Source: Lacinutrix algicola (lineage in GTDB: Bacteria > Bacteroidota > Bacteroidia > Flavobacteriales > Flavobacteriaceae). From it: 64,000 nucleotides of DNA. The stretch lies in assembly GCF_001418085.1 (NCBI RefSeq), contig NZ_LIQH01000039.1, forward strand, positions 124,001-188,000. The letters are read 5' to 3'. How positions within the stretch are numbered: position 1 is the stretch's first letter; every line of letters starts with the position of its first letter. The position numbers were made by a program, and so were the translations under genes. Positions 8,951 through 18,652 of the stretch are shown here, in pieces. The notes under the pieces were generated by a model. It ran no database searches. It was not told where the DNA came from and saw nothing but the letters and a program-made list of their open reading frames with translations.

Positions 8951-10732
8951 ATGTTATTTTTTAATAATAAACTTAACAAAACACGCACATTTTGTGCGTG
9001 TTTGTTTTTATTCTTGTTTCTAGGTTGTAAACAAGAAAAGGAAACCTTAGAAGTAGACTCGCTTTCGATATTAGAAGCTCATTATAAAACAAAACTAGAG
9101 CAATGTATTAGTCAGTTAGAAACCATAGAAGCTGCTACAAGTAAAGATGAAGCTATTGTTAACTATAAAGAAGCAAGAGCAACTTTTAAAACATTAGAAC
9201 CAATTTTAGCATTTGTAGATAAAGACAATTATAAGTTTTTAAACGCACCAAATATTCTTAAAATTGAAGAAGAAGATGCTACAGATATTAAAATAAGGCA
9301 ACCTAAAGGATTTCAAGTTTTAGAAGAATCTTTATTCGATGATACTATTGCTTTAAATCAGATAAAAAAAAATGTAAAAACTACTAAAAACCGCTTAGGG
9401 TTAATACATAAGAATACGAAGCTAAATTTAAAGAAGCATCACGTAATATGGCTTATTAGAGATCAAATTGCGCGCGTAGCCTTAACAGGTATTACAGGTT
9501 TCGATTCTCCTGTTTTAGAACAATCTCTAGCAGAAGCACAATTATCTTATAAAACTATTAATACCATTTTAGAAATTAGTAAAGATCATTTTATTAATAA
9601 GGATCTTTTAAAAGGATGGCAAGATGAAATAACTAAAACCATTATAGATTTAAATGAAGAGTTTGTAGATTTTGATCGTTATAGCTTTATTAAAAACCAT
9701 ACCCATAAGCAATTAGAGCTCCTGGTAAAGACGCAAAAAGATTGGCAAGTAGTATTTCCTTTTGAACTTGCTTTTTCTAATAATATGACTTCTTTGTTTT
9801 CTAAAGAAACGTTTAATGTAAATTATTTTAGCGACAGTAATAAGCCTGTAAAAAACGTAAAAGAAAAAATAGCATTGGGTAAACAACTGTTTAACGATGA
9901 AAACTTATCAGCGACTAAAGATATGAGTTGTGCTACTTGTCATCATAAAGACAAGGCGTTTACTGATGGAATGGTTGTTTTTCCAAAGCAAAAACGGAAT
10001 ACACCAACATTAAATTATTCATCTCTGCAACAAAGTTTCTTTTACGATGGAAGAGCAGGAAGTTTAGAAGGACAAATTATAAGTGTGGTTGATAATGAAA
10101 ATGAATTTCATACTAATTTGGAAAATATTACCGAAGCAGTTTCCAAGAATTCAGAATATGTAAAGACCTTTAATACACTCTACAAAAAAACTACAGATAG
10201 AGAAATAAGGCACGCCATAGCAACATACATTAGAAGCTTAAATACCTTTAATTCTAAATTTGATAGAAATATTAATAATGAAGAAAATACACTTACAGAA
10301 AGTGAAATTAATGGTTTTAATATTTTTAGTGGCAAAGGAAAATGTGCGACTTGTCATTTTGCTCCAGTTTTTAATGGTACAGTACCACCAGCATTTAATG
10401 AAAGTGAAATGGAATTATTAGGCGTACCAAATTCTACAGATTTAGATTCTAAAGTAAGTAAAGACCTTGGGCGTTATCATGTTTTTAAAACAAACGAGCG
10501 TAAATTATTTTTTAAAACTCCAACTATTAGAAATATTGAGAAAACAGCACCTTATATGCATAATGGCGTTTATTCCTCTTTAGAAGAAGTGGTTACATTT
10601 TATAATAATGGAGGTGGAGCAGGCTTAGGATTTGATTTAGAATACCAAACATTACCAACAGATAGTTTAAATCTTTCAAAAAACGAAATTAAAGATTTGG
10701 TTAACTTCATGAATAGCTTAACCGATAATTAA
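8951..10732 (+). CDS. Dihaem cytochrome c peroxidase (MauG/CcpA type) with imelysin-like N-terminal domain, lipoprotein
   Basis: A 593-residue lipoprotein (FLGC, Cys26). The C-terminal half (about 300-593) is a bacterial dihaem peroxidase with two haem c sites, CATCH at 327-331 and CATCH at 465-469, plus the TPTIRNI and APYMHNG motifs of the family. The N-terminal 270 residues are helical and resemble imelysin-like domains; the GxHxxE motif appears as GFQVLE (120-125), with Gln for His. Such fusions occur in Bacteroidota. It likely reduces peroxide or oxidises a partner in the periplasm; haem attachment would need the CcsBA system encoded at 53152. MarC follows 18 bases downstream. Confidence 0.88.
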   Translation: MLFFNNKLNKTRTFCACLFLFLFLGCKQEKETLEVDSLSILEAHYKTKLEQCISQLETIEAATSKDEAIVNYKEARATFKTLEPILAFVDKDNYKFLNAPNILKIEEEDATDIKIRQPKGFQVLEESLFDDTIALNQIKKNVKTTKNRLGLIHKNTKLNLKKHHVIWLIRDQIARVALTGITGFDSPVLEQSLAEAQLSYKTINTILEISKDHFINKDLLKGWQDEITKTIIDLNEEFVDFDRYSFIKNHTHKQLELLVKTQKDWQVVFPFELAFSNNMTSLFSKETFNVNYFSDSNKPVKNVKEKIALGKQLFNDENLSATKDMSCATCHHKDKAFTDGMVVFPKQKRNTPTLNYSSLQQSFFYDGRAGSLEGQIISVVDNENEFHTNLENITEAVSKNSEYVKTFNTLYKKTTDREIRHAIATYIRSLNTFNSKFDRNINNEENTLTESEINGFNIFSGKGKCATCHFAPVFNGTVPPAFNESEMELLGVPNSTDLDSKVSKDLGRYHVFKTNERKLFFKTPTIRNIEKTAPYMHNGVYSSLEEVVTFYNNGGGAGLGFDLEYQTLPTDSLNLSKNEIKDLVNFMNSLTDN

Positions 10733-10750
10733 ATACAATATATTACAACA

Positions 10751-11374
10751 ATGGAGTTATTTTTAGTCGCTTTTGGCGCATTATTTTCAATCATGAATCC
10801 TTTAGGAACAGTACCTGTTTTTGTGGGATTAACAATGGATCATACAAAAAAAGAACGTGCAATTACTGCGTTTTGGACCGCAATAGATGTGCTTATTATT
10901 TTGTTATTATCTTTTTTTGCAGGTAAGTATATTTTGGCTTTTTTCGGGATTAGTTTAAATGCTTTAAAAATCGCAGGAGGTTTAATAATTGCTTCTTCTG
11001 GTTTTGCTTTATTAACAGGTAAGTTTAGAGAGCATAAAGGTATGAAACGTCAAAAAGTACAAGACGATATTCATAGTAGAGAAGCAATAAGTTTAACACC
11101 ATTAGCAATACCAATGCTAGCAGGTCCTGGAACTATTTCTTTGTTAATTACCTATAATCAAGAATTTGAAAAAGCTTATGAAATTGGTATTATAGTTGGA
11201 GCAGTTATACTCGCAACATTAACTATTTACTTAGTACTTAAAAGTGCACATATAATCGTGAAGTTTTTAGGAGCTTCTGGTATAAATGCACTTTCAAGAA
11301 TAATTGGGTTTATAGTTATTGCAATAGGCGTAGAGTATATAATCTCCTCGGTTACTGCAATATTTGGCTTATAA
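10751..11374 (+). CDS. marC: MarC family integral membrane protein
   Basis: A 207-residue protein with six hydrophobic helices and the family features FSIMNPLGTVPVF near the N-terminus, SGFALLTG and PLAIPMLAGPGTI in the middle. MarC proteins are inner-membrane proteins of unknown transport function; the old link to multiple antibiotic resistance has not held up. The gene follows the dihaem peroxidase by 18 bases on the same strand, so it may share its transcript. Confidence 0.9.
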   Translation: MELFLVAFGALFSIMNPLGTVPVFVGLTMDHTKKERAITAFWTAIDVLIILLLSFFAGKYILAFFGISLNALKIAGGLIIASSGFALLTGKFREHKGMKRQKVQDDIHSREAISLTPLAIPMLAGPGTISLLITYNQEFEKAYEIGIIVGAVILATLTIYLVLKSAHIIVKFLGASGINALSRIIGFIVIAIGVEYIISSVTAIFGL

Positions 11375-11400
11375 GCCTTAAATATGACATTAAATATAAT

Positions 11401-12942
11401 TTATAACGGAATGTTACCATGTTTACGTTTAGGTCTTTCTACCTCTTTATTTTCAAGCATTGCAAACGCTTTTATTAGTTTTCGTCTGGTATCTTTTGGT
11501 AAGATAACTTCATCTATAAAACCACGTTCTGCTGCACTATAAGGGTTTGCAAAAAGCTCAGCATATTCTGCTTCTTTTTCTTTCCATTTTACTTCTTTGT
11601 CATCAGCTGCATTAATTTCTTTTTTAAAGATAATTTCTGCAGCACCTTTGGCTCCCATAACAGCAATTTCTGCACTTGGCCAAGCAAAGTTCATATCACT
11701 ACCAATATGTTTAGAGTTCATTACATCGTAAGCACCTCCATAAGCTTTACGTGTAATTACAGTAATTCTTGGTACTGTAGCTTCACTAAAGGCATATAAA
11801 AGCTTTGCACCATGCACAATAATACCATTCCATTCTTGGTCTGTTCCCGGTAAAAAACCAGGGACATCTTCTAAAGTAAGAAGAGGAATATTAAAAGCAT
11901 CGCAAAAACGAACAAATCGTGCTGCTTTTTTTGAGCTGTTTACATCTAAAACACCAGCTAAATACATAGGTTGGTTGGCAACTATACCAATACTTCTTCC
12001 GCCTAAGCGTGCAAAACCAACTAGAATATTTTCGGCATAATTTTTATGTATTTCGTAAAAGGAATCTTCATCTATAATTCCAGCGATAACCGAATGCATA
12101 TCGTAAGGTTGGTTTGCATTGGCAGGAATAATAGTCGATAAACTCTCTCGTACTTCATCTTTTAGTTTAAAAGGAAGTAGAGTAGGTGTTTCGGTATTAT
12201 TTTGTGGTAAATAGCTTAATAGTTTTTTTACATCTTCTAAGCATTCTATATCGTTAGAAGATGTTTTATGAGCCACTCCAGATTTTGTAGAATGTGTACT
12301 TGCTCCACCAAGTTCTTCACTTGTAACTTCTTCATTAGTTACTGTTTTTACAACGTTTGGTCCAGTTACAAACATGTAACTTGTATCTTCTACCATAATG
12401 GTAAAATCCGTCATTGCAGGAGAGTAAACCGCTCCTCCAGCACAAGGCCCCATTATTGCAGATATTTGTGGTATTACACCAGAAGATTGTACATTTTTGT
12501 AGAAAATATCGGCATAACCACCAAGCGAGCGCACACCTTCTTGAATACGTGCACCACCAGAGTCGTTTAAACCAATTATAGGCGCTCCAACTTTAAGAGC
12601 CAAATCCATAACCTTGCAAATTTTCTCGGCATGAGTTTCGGAAAGTGAGCCACCAAAAACGGTAAAATCTTGAGCAAAAACGTAAATAAGTCTTCCGTTT
12701 ACGGTACCATAACCAGTAACAACACCATCACCATAAAACTGTTGCTTATCCATACCAAAGTCTTTGGTTCTATGGGTTACTAAAGCTCCAATTTCTTCAA
12801 AAGAACCTTCGTCTAGTAAATACATAACGCGTTCTCTGGCGGTTAGTTTTTTCTTTTCGTGTTGTTTATCTATTCGTGCTTGTCCGCCACCTAAATAGGC
12901 TTGAGCAAGTTTTTCGTTAAGATTTTTTATTTTAGATTCCAT
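11401..12942 (-). CDS. Acyl-CoA carboxylase carboxyltransferase subunit (propionyl-CoA carboxylase beta type)
   Basis: A 513-residue carboxyltransferase of the PccB/MmdA family, with both crotonase-like halves in one chain. Typical segments are [13 protein letters not shown] and [16 protein letters not shown] in the N-half, and [28 protein letters not shown] and MGAKGAAEI in the C-half. It transfers CO2 from biotin to propionyl- (or acetyl-) CoA. Third gene of a minus-strand run with the biotin carboxylase and biotin carrier genes, which together make a complete enzyme. The gap upstream (12943-13040) holds a pair of facing palindromic repeats. Acyl specificity cannot be decided by eye. Confidence 0.93.
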   Translation of the reverse strand: MESKIKNLNEKLAQAYLGGGQARIDKQHEKKKLTARERVMYLLDEGSFEEIGALVTHRTKDFGMDKQQFYGDGVVTGYGTVNGRLIYVFAQDFTVFGGSLSETHAEKICKVMDLALKVGAPIIGLNDSGGARIQEGVRSLGGYADIFYKNVQSSGVIPQISAIMGPCAGGAVYSPAMTDFTIMVEDTSYMFVTGPNVVKTVTNEEVTSEELGGASTHSTKSGVAHKTSSNDIECLEDVKKLLSYLPQNNTETPTLLPFKLKDEVRESLSTIIPANANQPYDMHSVIAGIIDEDSFYEIHKNYAENILVGFARLGGRSIGIVANQPMYLAGVLDVNSSKKAARFVRFCDAFNIPLLTLEDVPGFLPGTDQEWNGIIVHGAKLLYAFSEATVPRITVITRKAYGGAYDVMNSKHIGSDMNFAWPSAEIAVMGAKGAAEIIFKKEINAADDKEVKWKEKEAEYAELFANPYSAAERGFIDEVILPKDTRRKLIKAFAMLENKEVERPKRKHGNIPL

Positions 12943-12956
12943 ATTATTTTCAATTT

Positions 12957-13026
12957 TGTCATTCTGCGATATTATGCAGAATCTATATTATGTTATTGCG
13001 GATTCCGTATCAAGTACAGAAAGACA
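12957..13026. repeat. Pair of facing REP-like palindromes in the carboxylase operon
   Basis: TGTC-ATTCTGC-(8)-GCAGAAT-CTA (12957-12985) is a 7-bp perfect hairpin; 13001-13026 reads GATTCCGTA...TACAGAAAGACA, a degenerate copy in the opposite orientation. Together they form a facing pair of the dispersed element found at six other places in this window. The first copy ends 14 bases before the carboxyltransferase start. Confidence 0.75.
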
Positions 13027-13040
13027 ATTTATATTTTAAA

Positions 13041-14480
13041 TTAATTAGGTACTCGTAATAACTTCTGATCTTCGATATATTGTTTTACAGCAATAAGCGC
13101 AGCAATTTTTGCTTCTTCATCCTGCTTGCTTTTTAAAGATTCCGCTGAATAATATTTTTTTACAAAGTGCGTATCAAAATTACCGGAACGGAAAGCATCA
13201 TGCTCGCAAACAAAACTTCCAAAAGGCAATGTTGTTTGGATACCTTCTACTTGATAGTCTTGTATTGCCTTAATCATAAGCTCAATGGCTTCCTCTCTAG
13301 TTTTTCCGTAGGTAATCAATTTAGCCAACATTGGATCGTAATAAATAGGAATATCCATGCCTTGTTCGAAACCATTATCTACTCTAATATTATCGCCAAC
13401 AGGTAATTTATAAACTTCTAGATTTCCTACACTTGGTAAAAAATCGTTTAAAGGATCTTCGGCATAAACACGTAATTCTAGTGCATGGCCTTTAATTTTT
13501 AAGTCTTCTTGTTTTATAGGAAGTGCTTCACCTCTTGCAACACGAATTTGCAACTCTACTAAATCTGTTCCTGTAATTAATTCGGTTACAGGATGCTCTA
13601 CTTGTAAACGTGTATTCATTTCAAGAAAATAGAAATTTTTATCATTATCTAATAAAAACTCAACAGTTCCGGCACCAAGATAATCGCAAGATTTAGCCAC
13701 TTTTATGGCAGCTTCTCCCATTTGTTCTCTTAATTCGGGTGTTAATACAGCAGAAGGTGCTTCTTCTACAACCTTTTGGTGACGACGTTGTACACTGCAT
13801 TCTCGCTCAAATAAATGAACAACATTGCCGTGAGCATCTGCCATAATCTGTATTTCTATATGCCTTGGAGAGGTTACATATTTTTCTATAAAAACCGAAC
13901 CATCACCAAAAGCATTTACAGCTTCACTAATTGCTCTATCCATTTGCGAGGTAAAATCGGCTTCTTTTTCTACAACACGCATGCCTTTTCCTCCACCTCC
14001 CGCAGAAGCTTTAATTAAAATAGGAAATCCAATTTGTGTTGCTAGTTTTTTAGCTTCAGGTATATCTGTAATTGCCTCGTCTGTTCCAGGAACCATAGGT
14101 ATATTATAAGCTTTTACAGCTTCTTTTGCCGCTAGCTTAGAACCCATAATTTTAATGGCTTTAGATTTTGGACCAATAAATATGATGTTATTTTTTTCGC
14201 AAGCTTCAGCAAAATCAGCATTTTCAGATAGAAAACCATAACCAGGATGTATAGCATCTACATGTAAACTTTTTGCGACCTCAATAATTTTATCTCCTAA
14301 TAAATAGGATTGATTAGAAGGTGCTTCGCCAATTAAAACAGCTTCATCTGCAAACTTTACATGTGGTGCATTTCTATCTGCAGTAGAGTAGACTGCAACT
14401 GTTTTAATTCCCATTTTTTTTGCAGTTTGCATCACGCGAATTGCAATTTCTCCTCTATTTGCTATTAGTATTTTTTTCAT
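13041..14480 (-). CDS. accC: Biotin carboxylase subunit of acyl-CoA carboxylase
   Basis: A 479-residue ATP-grasp biotin carboxylase. It begins MKKILIANRGEIAIRV, the standard N-terminus, and shows the glycine-rich ATP loop KASAGGGGKGMR, the ERECSVQRRHQKVVEE block, EMNTRLQVEHPVTE with the catalytic Glu/Arg residues, and the family C-terminal domain. It carboxylates biotin on the neighbouring carrier protein using ATP and bicarbonate. Slightly longer than E. coli AccC (449 residues) because of a charged C-terminal extension. An 18-base palindrome abuts the start codon. Confidence 0.95.
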   Translation of the reverse strand: MKKILIANRGEIAIRVMQTAKKMGIKTVAVYSTADRNAPHVKFADEAVLIGEAPSNQSYLLGDKIIEVAKSLHVDAIHPGYGFLSENADFAEACEKNNIIFIGPKSKAIKIMGSKLAAKEAVKAYNIPMVPGTDEAITDIPEAKKLATQIGFPILIKASAGGGGKGMRVVEKEADFTSQMDRAISEAVNAFGDGSVFIEKYVTSPRHIEIQIMADAHGNVVHLFERECSVQRRHQKVVEEAPSAVLTPELREQMGEAAIKVAKSCDYLGAGTVEFLLDNDKNFYFLEMNTRLQVEHPVTELITGTDLVELQIRVARGEALPIKQEDLKIKGHALELRVYAEDPLNDFLPSVGNLEVYKLPVGDNIRVDNGFEQGMDIPIYYDPMLAKLITYGKTREEAIELMIKAIQDYQVEGIQTTLPFGSFVCEHDAFRSGNFDTHFVKKYYSAESLKSKQDEEAKIAALIAVKQYIEDQKLLRVPN

Positions 14481-14550
14481 CGATAAATTTATTTATCGTT
14501 CCCGTGAAAACGAGAATCTATTTGTTTTTTATTTCCGTAACAAGGAAATC
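14481..14550. repeat. Palindromes upstream of accC: 18-bp dyad plus two REP-like hairpins
   Basis: CGATAAAT-TT-ATTTATCG (14481-14498) is a perfect dyad touching the accC start codon. Next come TTCCCGT-GAAA-ACGAGAA (14499-14516) and ATTTCC-(7)-GGAAAT (14531-14549), two copies of the dispersed element in the same orientation. The set lies in the 5' leader of accC. Confidence 0.65.
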
Positions 14551-14622
14551 TTATTTTTAATTCATTATAAGTTCTTGATACATTTTGCTTATTTCTTCGC
14601 AAAATATTAGAACTGATAGTAT

Positions 14623-15117
14623 TTATTCAAACTCAATTAATAAATCGTTTTTATCTACAGCATCTCCTTTGCTTACAGATATAGATTTAATAATACCATC
14701 TCTTGGCGAAGTGAAAACGTTTTCCATTTTCATAGCTTCTAAAATTAAAAGCGGCTCATCTTCTTTAACTTCTTGTCCAACGGCTACACTAATGTCTAAT
14801 ATGAGTCCAGGCATTGGTGCTTTGATGTCGTTTATCTGCTTTGTAGCTCCAACCTCAAAGCCCATTTTTGTTATTAATTCGTCTAAATCATTTTGAATTA
14901 AAACAGAATAAGTATTGTTATTGACTTTTACTTTGTATGTTTTATTGTTGAAATCACCTTCAATAATCTCGGCTTTAAATGGCGTGTTATTTTGAAGGAT
15001 ATGAAATTTAGACGAAGAAACTTCTATAGTATCTAAAGCTGAAACATCATTATTGGTAATATCAATTTCTGTAGTAGTATTGACCTTTACTTTATAGGAT
15101 TTATTCATTTTATTCAA
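14623..15117 (-). CDS. Biotin carboxyl carrier subunit of acyl-CoA carboxylase
   Basis: A 164-residue protein whose last 75 residues form a biotinyl/lipoyl domain with the biotin attachment motif EAMKMEN and the preceding API/PMPG segment (IKAPMPGLI). The N-terminal half is a beta-rich linker typical of Bacteroidota carriers of propionyl/acetyl-CoA carboxylase. First gene of the operon that continues with accC and the carboxyltransferase, so it carries biotin between those two active sites. Confidence 0.93.
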   Translation of the reverse strand: MNKMNKSYKVKVNTTTEIDITNNDVSALDTIEVSSSKFHILQNNTPFKAEIIEGDFNNKTYKVKVNNNTYSVLIQNDLDELITKMGFEVGATKQINDIKAPMPGLILDISVAVGQEVKEDEPLLILEAMKMENVFTSPRDGIIKSISVSKGDAVDKNDLLIEFE

Positions 15118-15256
15118 TTTAAATGCAAGTAAATATATGTATAATATAGAAATCCATAATACAGATTAATATATTTTATGAAAGTTTGTTAATTAGTAAA
15201 TGGACTGTATTTTGAAACGTATAATAATAAAAACACTATTAAACTCTTAAAATTCA

Positions 15257-15949
15257 TCAAGAAATAGGTTCAAAATCGTCTTTAAATACAGAACTGTTTT
15301 GATGGTATTTAATAGCTTTTCTAGATAGAAAGATTCCAATAGCAAGAGACACAAAAGCACCAACCCAAATACCTGGAACAAAGTCTATAAATAAGAAAAA
15401 GTCGTAAGTGCCATGAAACAAAGCAGCAAAAAATAAACCTAATAGATTTAAGTATAATTTATTAGGTGCAAATTTTGCTTTACCCATAAAATAACCCATT
15501 ATAATTCCGAAAGTAGCGTGCGCTGGCACTGCCGTAAATGCTCTCGCTAACGCTGTTGCTGGTCCGCTTTGCATAACATACATAATGTTTTCTGTCGCAG
15601 CAAAACCCATAGATACCATTACGGCATATACAATACCGTCGAAAGGTTCGTTAAATTCTTTACGACGTTGAGCAAATAGTAATACAATTAAAAATTTACT
15701 TAATTCTTCAGAAAAACCAACCACGAAATAGGCTTGTTTAAATTGCTCCCAAATACTTAATTCATTTTCTAAAGGTACTAGTATGTTAAACGCATAATAG
15801 AGTAGTGTGGTTATAATAATACTAACAATGGCACCTAATAAAAACGATATTAATAATAAGCGTATTGGTTCTTTCTCGTATTTATCCTTTAAATAGATGT
15901 AAAATATTATAATAACAATTGGCGCTAATGCCATTAAGAGTAGTTGCAT
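15257..15949 (-). CDS. prsW: PrsW-like intramembrane metalloprotease
   Basis: A 230-residue protein with about eight hydrophobic helices and the four PrsW motifs: EExxK within FSEELSK, PFDGIVYAV, GFAATEN followed by PAHATFGIIMGY, and HGTYDF near the C-terminus, supplying Glu/His metal ligands. In Bacillus, PrsW cleaves an anti-sigma factor; the substrate here is unknown. It is 13 bases downstream of the flippase gene on the same strand, so the two are likely cotranscribed. Confidence 0.88.
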   Translation of the reverse strand: MQLLLMALAPIVIIIFYIYLKDKYEKEPIRLLLISFLLGAIVSIIITTLLYYAFNILVPLENELSIWEQFKQAYFVVGFSEELSKFLIVLLFAQRRKEFNEPFDGIVYAVMVSMGFAATENIMYVMQSGPATALARAFTAVPAHATFGIIMGYFMGKAKFAPNKLYLNLLGLFFAALFHGTYDFFLFIDFVPGIWVGAFVSLAIGIFLSRKAIKYHQNSSVFKDDFEPIS

Positions 15950-15962
15950 AATTCAAAAGTAA

Positions 15963-17219
15963 TTAAAAAAGAGATACTAATTCCTTTCTGCTTTCTTTGT
16001 CTAAAAAGAGATAAGCAATATTAGTAATAAAATGACTTGCTAATACGGCAATAGCAGCGCCAGAAACTTGCCAAATTGGAATTAATAAATAGCACAATAC
16101 CACATTAAATGTACAGCCAATTGCAAAACGGTAAACATTTTTTTGTAGTTGATTTGCGTTAATCAAGTGTTTTTCGTATATCATTCCTATAAATATAATA
16201 AGTGGCGCCCAGCAAAATATTAATAGCGGGCTTTTTGCTTCAGCATAGCTTTCAGTAAAATAAGTGTTTAATATAGCGTTGCCAAATAGCGTGTAAAGTA
16301 TACCAATTAATAGGCCTAATATGCACATGATTTTAAATAACTTTTTTATTTTTTTAGCATAAAGTATACTATCTTGTTTATAAGATTCAGCTAAAGATGG
16401 GTATAATGCATTAATTATCGAAAAGCCAATATTCCAACTTAATGCTATTACTAAAAACTGAACGGTTGCAAAAATACCGTTAGCATGATCTCCTAAAAAA
16501 TGCTTTAAAAACAGCTCGTCTATAGAGATATAGAACATAATTAAACCACTGGATACTATAAGCGGAAAAGACATTTTTAATAACGACTTGCCTAAAGTCC
16601 AAGAAAATCGACATTGCTTGAATAAAAACTGTTTTTTATATTTTAATATGAAGTAATAAATACTGCCTTGAATTAAAAAATCTAAAGCAATAAGCTTCGC
16701 AAAATAATTAACGTCAAAATTATTTTTAACACCATAATATTGCAAAGACACTATAATAATAAGGCTAGATATTTTACTTATAAATATAATTTTTGTCCAT
16801 TTTTTTGCAAGTAAATAATACTCGAAAACATCTGTAAGTTTAAAGAAATAACTACAAGTAATTATAATATATAAGCTCGTTAATGGACTACTTTCTATAA
16901 CATAAAAGTAGATTGTAATTCCAATAAATATAGCAATCCAACTGGCAAGTCTTAAATAGAATGCAGTAGCTAGAATTTGTTCGCTTCGTTTTGGATTAAA
17001 TACAATTTCTCTAATACATATAGCGGTAAGCCCTAAAAAAAATAAAGGAGCAAATAATCCTAAAACGGATTCTACAAACTTAAGTTTACCAATATCTACA
17101 GTACCTAAAGTACTAAAAATTTGAGGAACAATAAACACACCGGTTGCAAACTGAATCAGTTTTTCTAGCGTAAACCATTTGGTAGCGATAAAGTCTTTTT
17201 TACTAAAAACCGATGTCAT
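15963..17219 (-). CDS. Wzx-like polysaccharide flippase (MOP superfamily)
   Basis: A 418-residue membrane protein with 12 or more helices, of the RfbX/Wzx and MATE-related MOP exporter group. The N-terminal KWFTLEKLIQFATGVFIVP segment and the long GxL-rich helices fit the O-unit flippase family, although these proteins have few invariant motifs. It probably translocates lipid-linked glycans; no glycosyltransferase genes lie nearby, so its glycan partner is elsewhere. Divergent from the WYL regulator gene (86 bases). Confidence 0.8.
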   Translation of the reverse strand: MTSVFSKKDFIATKWFTLEKLIQFATGVFIVPQIFSTLGTVDIGKLKFVESVLGLFAPLFFLGLTAICIREIVFNPKRSEQILATAFYLRLASWIAIFIGITIYFYVIESSPLTSLYIIITCSYFFKLTDVFEYYLLAKKWTKIIFISKISSLIIIVSLQYYGVKNNFDVNYFAKLIALDFLIQGSIYYFILKYKKQFLFKQCRFSWTLGKSLLKMSFPLIVSSGLIMFYISIDELFLKHFLGDHANGIFATVQFLVIALSWNIGFSIINALYPSLAESYKQDSILYAKKIKKLFKIMCILGLLIGILYTLFGNAILNTYFTESYAEAKSPLLIFCWAPLIIFIGMIYEKHLINANQLQKNVYRFAIGCTFNVVLCYLLIPIWQVSGAAIAVLASHFITNIAYLFLDKESRKELVSLF

Positions 17220-17305
17220 AAATTATAATTATTGCTCAAATATATAAAAGCGTTCCGTTAGCTGTTTGAAAGATTAGTATTACTTTCGTTTTTCATTTTT
17301 TTTAT

Positions 17306-18283
17306 ATGACACCAGAGTTTCTTCGACGCTATTATATTTTGCGAGTTATTTCAAATCCTAAAGTTTATGGAGTTGAAAAAAATGGTTTTGTACCGTTAGA
17401 AGATTTACAAAATGCGCTAGACCGATTGCGTGTAGACAATATTGATGATCCGTTATACGATAAGTTAAATCAGTTTTCTCAAAAAACGATTAAACGCGAT
17501 TTAGAAAAAATAAAGTCTTATTACCAAACCATAATATTACACAAACGTAATTATGGCTATTATTTAGAGGGATACGAATTAAGTGATGCATTAAAGGAGA
17601 TTTATGAAAAAACAGAACTTTATCTCCTACATCATCATGCACATTCCTGGAAAGAACACGTTACTACTACACGAAGTTCTTTAAGTTCTTATATAGACCT
17701 TGTACCTTTAATACAAGCTATTGAGCTGCAATTTTTAATAGAAATCTCTTATCATGGTTGGTACGATGATAATGGTTTTGAAACCATAGCAGGTTTTTTT
17801 CAGCCGTTGCATATTAAAGAGGTTAATAAAGCTTGGTACTTGATAGCACATAACGATAAATACGGCGTTTATGCGTTTTGCTTAGATGATAGAATTAAGT
17901 CTTTAGATATAACTACACACGCTGTTAAGAAAGCTACACCTTTTAATCCTAAAAGCTATTTTAAGGATGTTATTGGTATTTTAAAAACGGATAGTAAAGC
18001 AGAGTGGATACATATTCAAGTTGCTAATCATCATTTTAAATATTTAGAGAGTAATCCATTCCATCATTCTCAACAAATTATTACGCGCCCTAAAGCTGCC
18101 GAAACAGAATCTTTAGATTATAAGAATGCTAATATTTGGGGCGAAATAAAAATTTATATCGAACCTAATTATGAATTTTTAATGGAGATTTTAAAGTATA
18201 ACCTTTGGGTTAAGGTTGTTGGCCCGGCTCATGTTAAGGCTTATGTAAAGGAACACTTAGAGTTTATTGCGAGTTATTATTAA
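17306..18283 (+). CDS. WYL-domain transcriptional regulator
   Basis: A 325-residue regulator. The N-terminal 80 residues look like a winged-helix DNA-binding domain with SQKTIKRDLEKIKSYY as recognition-helix segment. Residues about 145-230 form the WYL domain, including KAWYLIAHND, and the last 90 residues fit the WCX dimerisation extension. WYL proteins sense nucleic acid or nucleotide ligands and repress or activate defence, DNA-repair and other operons. It lies on the same strand as the GTPase-HNH pair; two matching palindromes at 18365 and 20266 are plausible binding sites. Regulation of those genes is inference from position. Confidence 0.88.
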   Translation: MTPEFLRRYYILRVISNPKVYGVEKNGFVPLEDLQNALDRLRVDNIDDPLYDKLNQFSQKTIKRDLEKIKSYYQTIILHKRNYGYYLEGYELSDALKEIYEKTELYLLHHHAHSWKEHVTTTRSSLSSYIDLVPLIQAIELQFLIEISYHGWYDDNGFETIAGFFQPLHIKEVNKAWYLIAHNDKYGVYAFCLDDRIKSLDITTHAVKKATPFNPKSYFKDVIGILKTDSKAEWIHIQVANHHFKYLESNPFHHSQQIITRPKAAETESLDYKNANIWGEIKIYIEPNYEFLMEILKYNLWVKVVGPAHVKAYVKEHLEFIASYY

Positions 18284-18652
18284 AGTATAAATATACTCTT
18301 CTTAATTTTTACATTTTTTTACTTTTAAAGTTAATTATATTCAATCTATTTTTTTTTAATTTTAAAACAGACACCTTTTGTCTGTTTGGTAGATAGATTT
18401 GTTTTCTTACAGTTAATGCCCAAAAATGAACTTCTAAATTTTGCTTTTTAGGAATTGGAAGAGTAAAGAACAAAAATATTTTTGATTGAAATAGATTTAA
18501 AATTTGAGTCCATATATTATATTTTATTGTCTTGCTTTTTCTCTAAATAAGAGACATAAGGTTTTTATAAAAAAATATTATAAAACTTATAGTTTCTTGA
18601 TTTTTTGGGTGTTTAGAATTTAACTAATTTAAATATTAAACACATTAGAATT
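18284..18652. other. Intergenic leader with operator-like palindrome and long AT-rich 5' region
   Basis: This 369-base gap between the WYL and GTPase genes holds the first operator/-7 unit (18365-18401). Transcription from it would give a leader of roughly 240 bases before the GTPase ATG. The leader contains an 11-codon frame at 18416-18451 (starting MPKNELLNFAF) and nothing else recognisable; it is strongly A/T-rich. Confidence 0.6.
18365..18401 (+). promoter_or_regulatory. Operator-like palindrome plus -7 box, copy 1
   Basis: AAACAGACA (18365-18373), spacer CCTTT, TGTCTGTTT (18379-18387) form a perfect 9-bp inverted repeat. A Bacteroidota -7 element TAGATTTG follows at 18394-18401, 29 bases after the palindrome begins. 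The palindrome covers the place of the -33 box, where no TTTG at normal spacing is present, suggesting a regulator-controlled promoter. The same unit recurs at 20266. Confidence 0.7.

Noticed and set aside
18416-18451. An 11-codon frame in the GTPase leader as a leader peptide
   Set aside because: Too short, with no attenuator hairpin after it; kept only as a remark in the intergenic entry.
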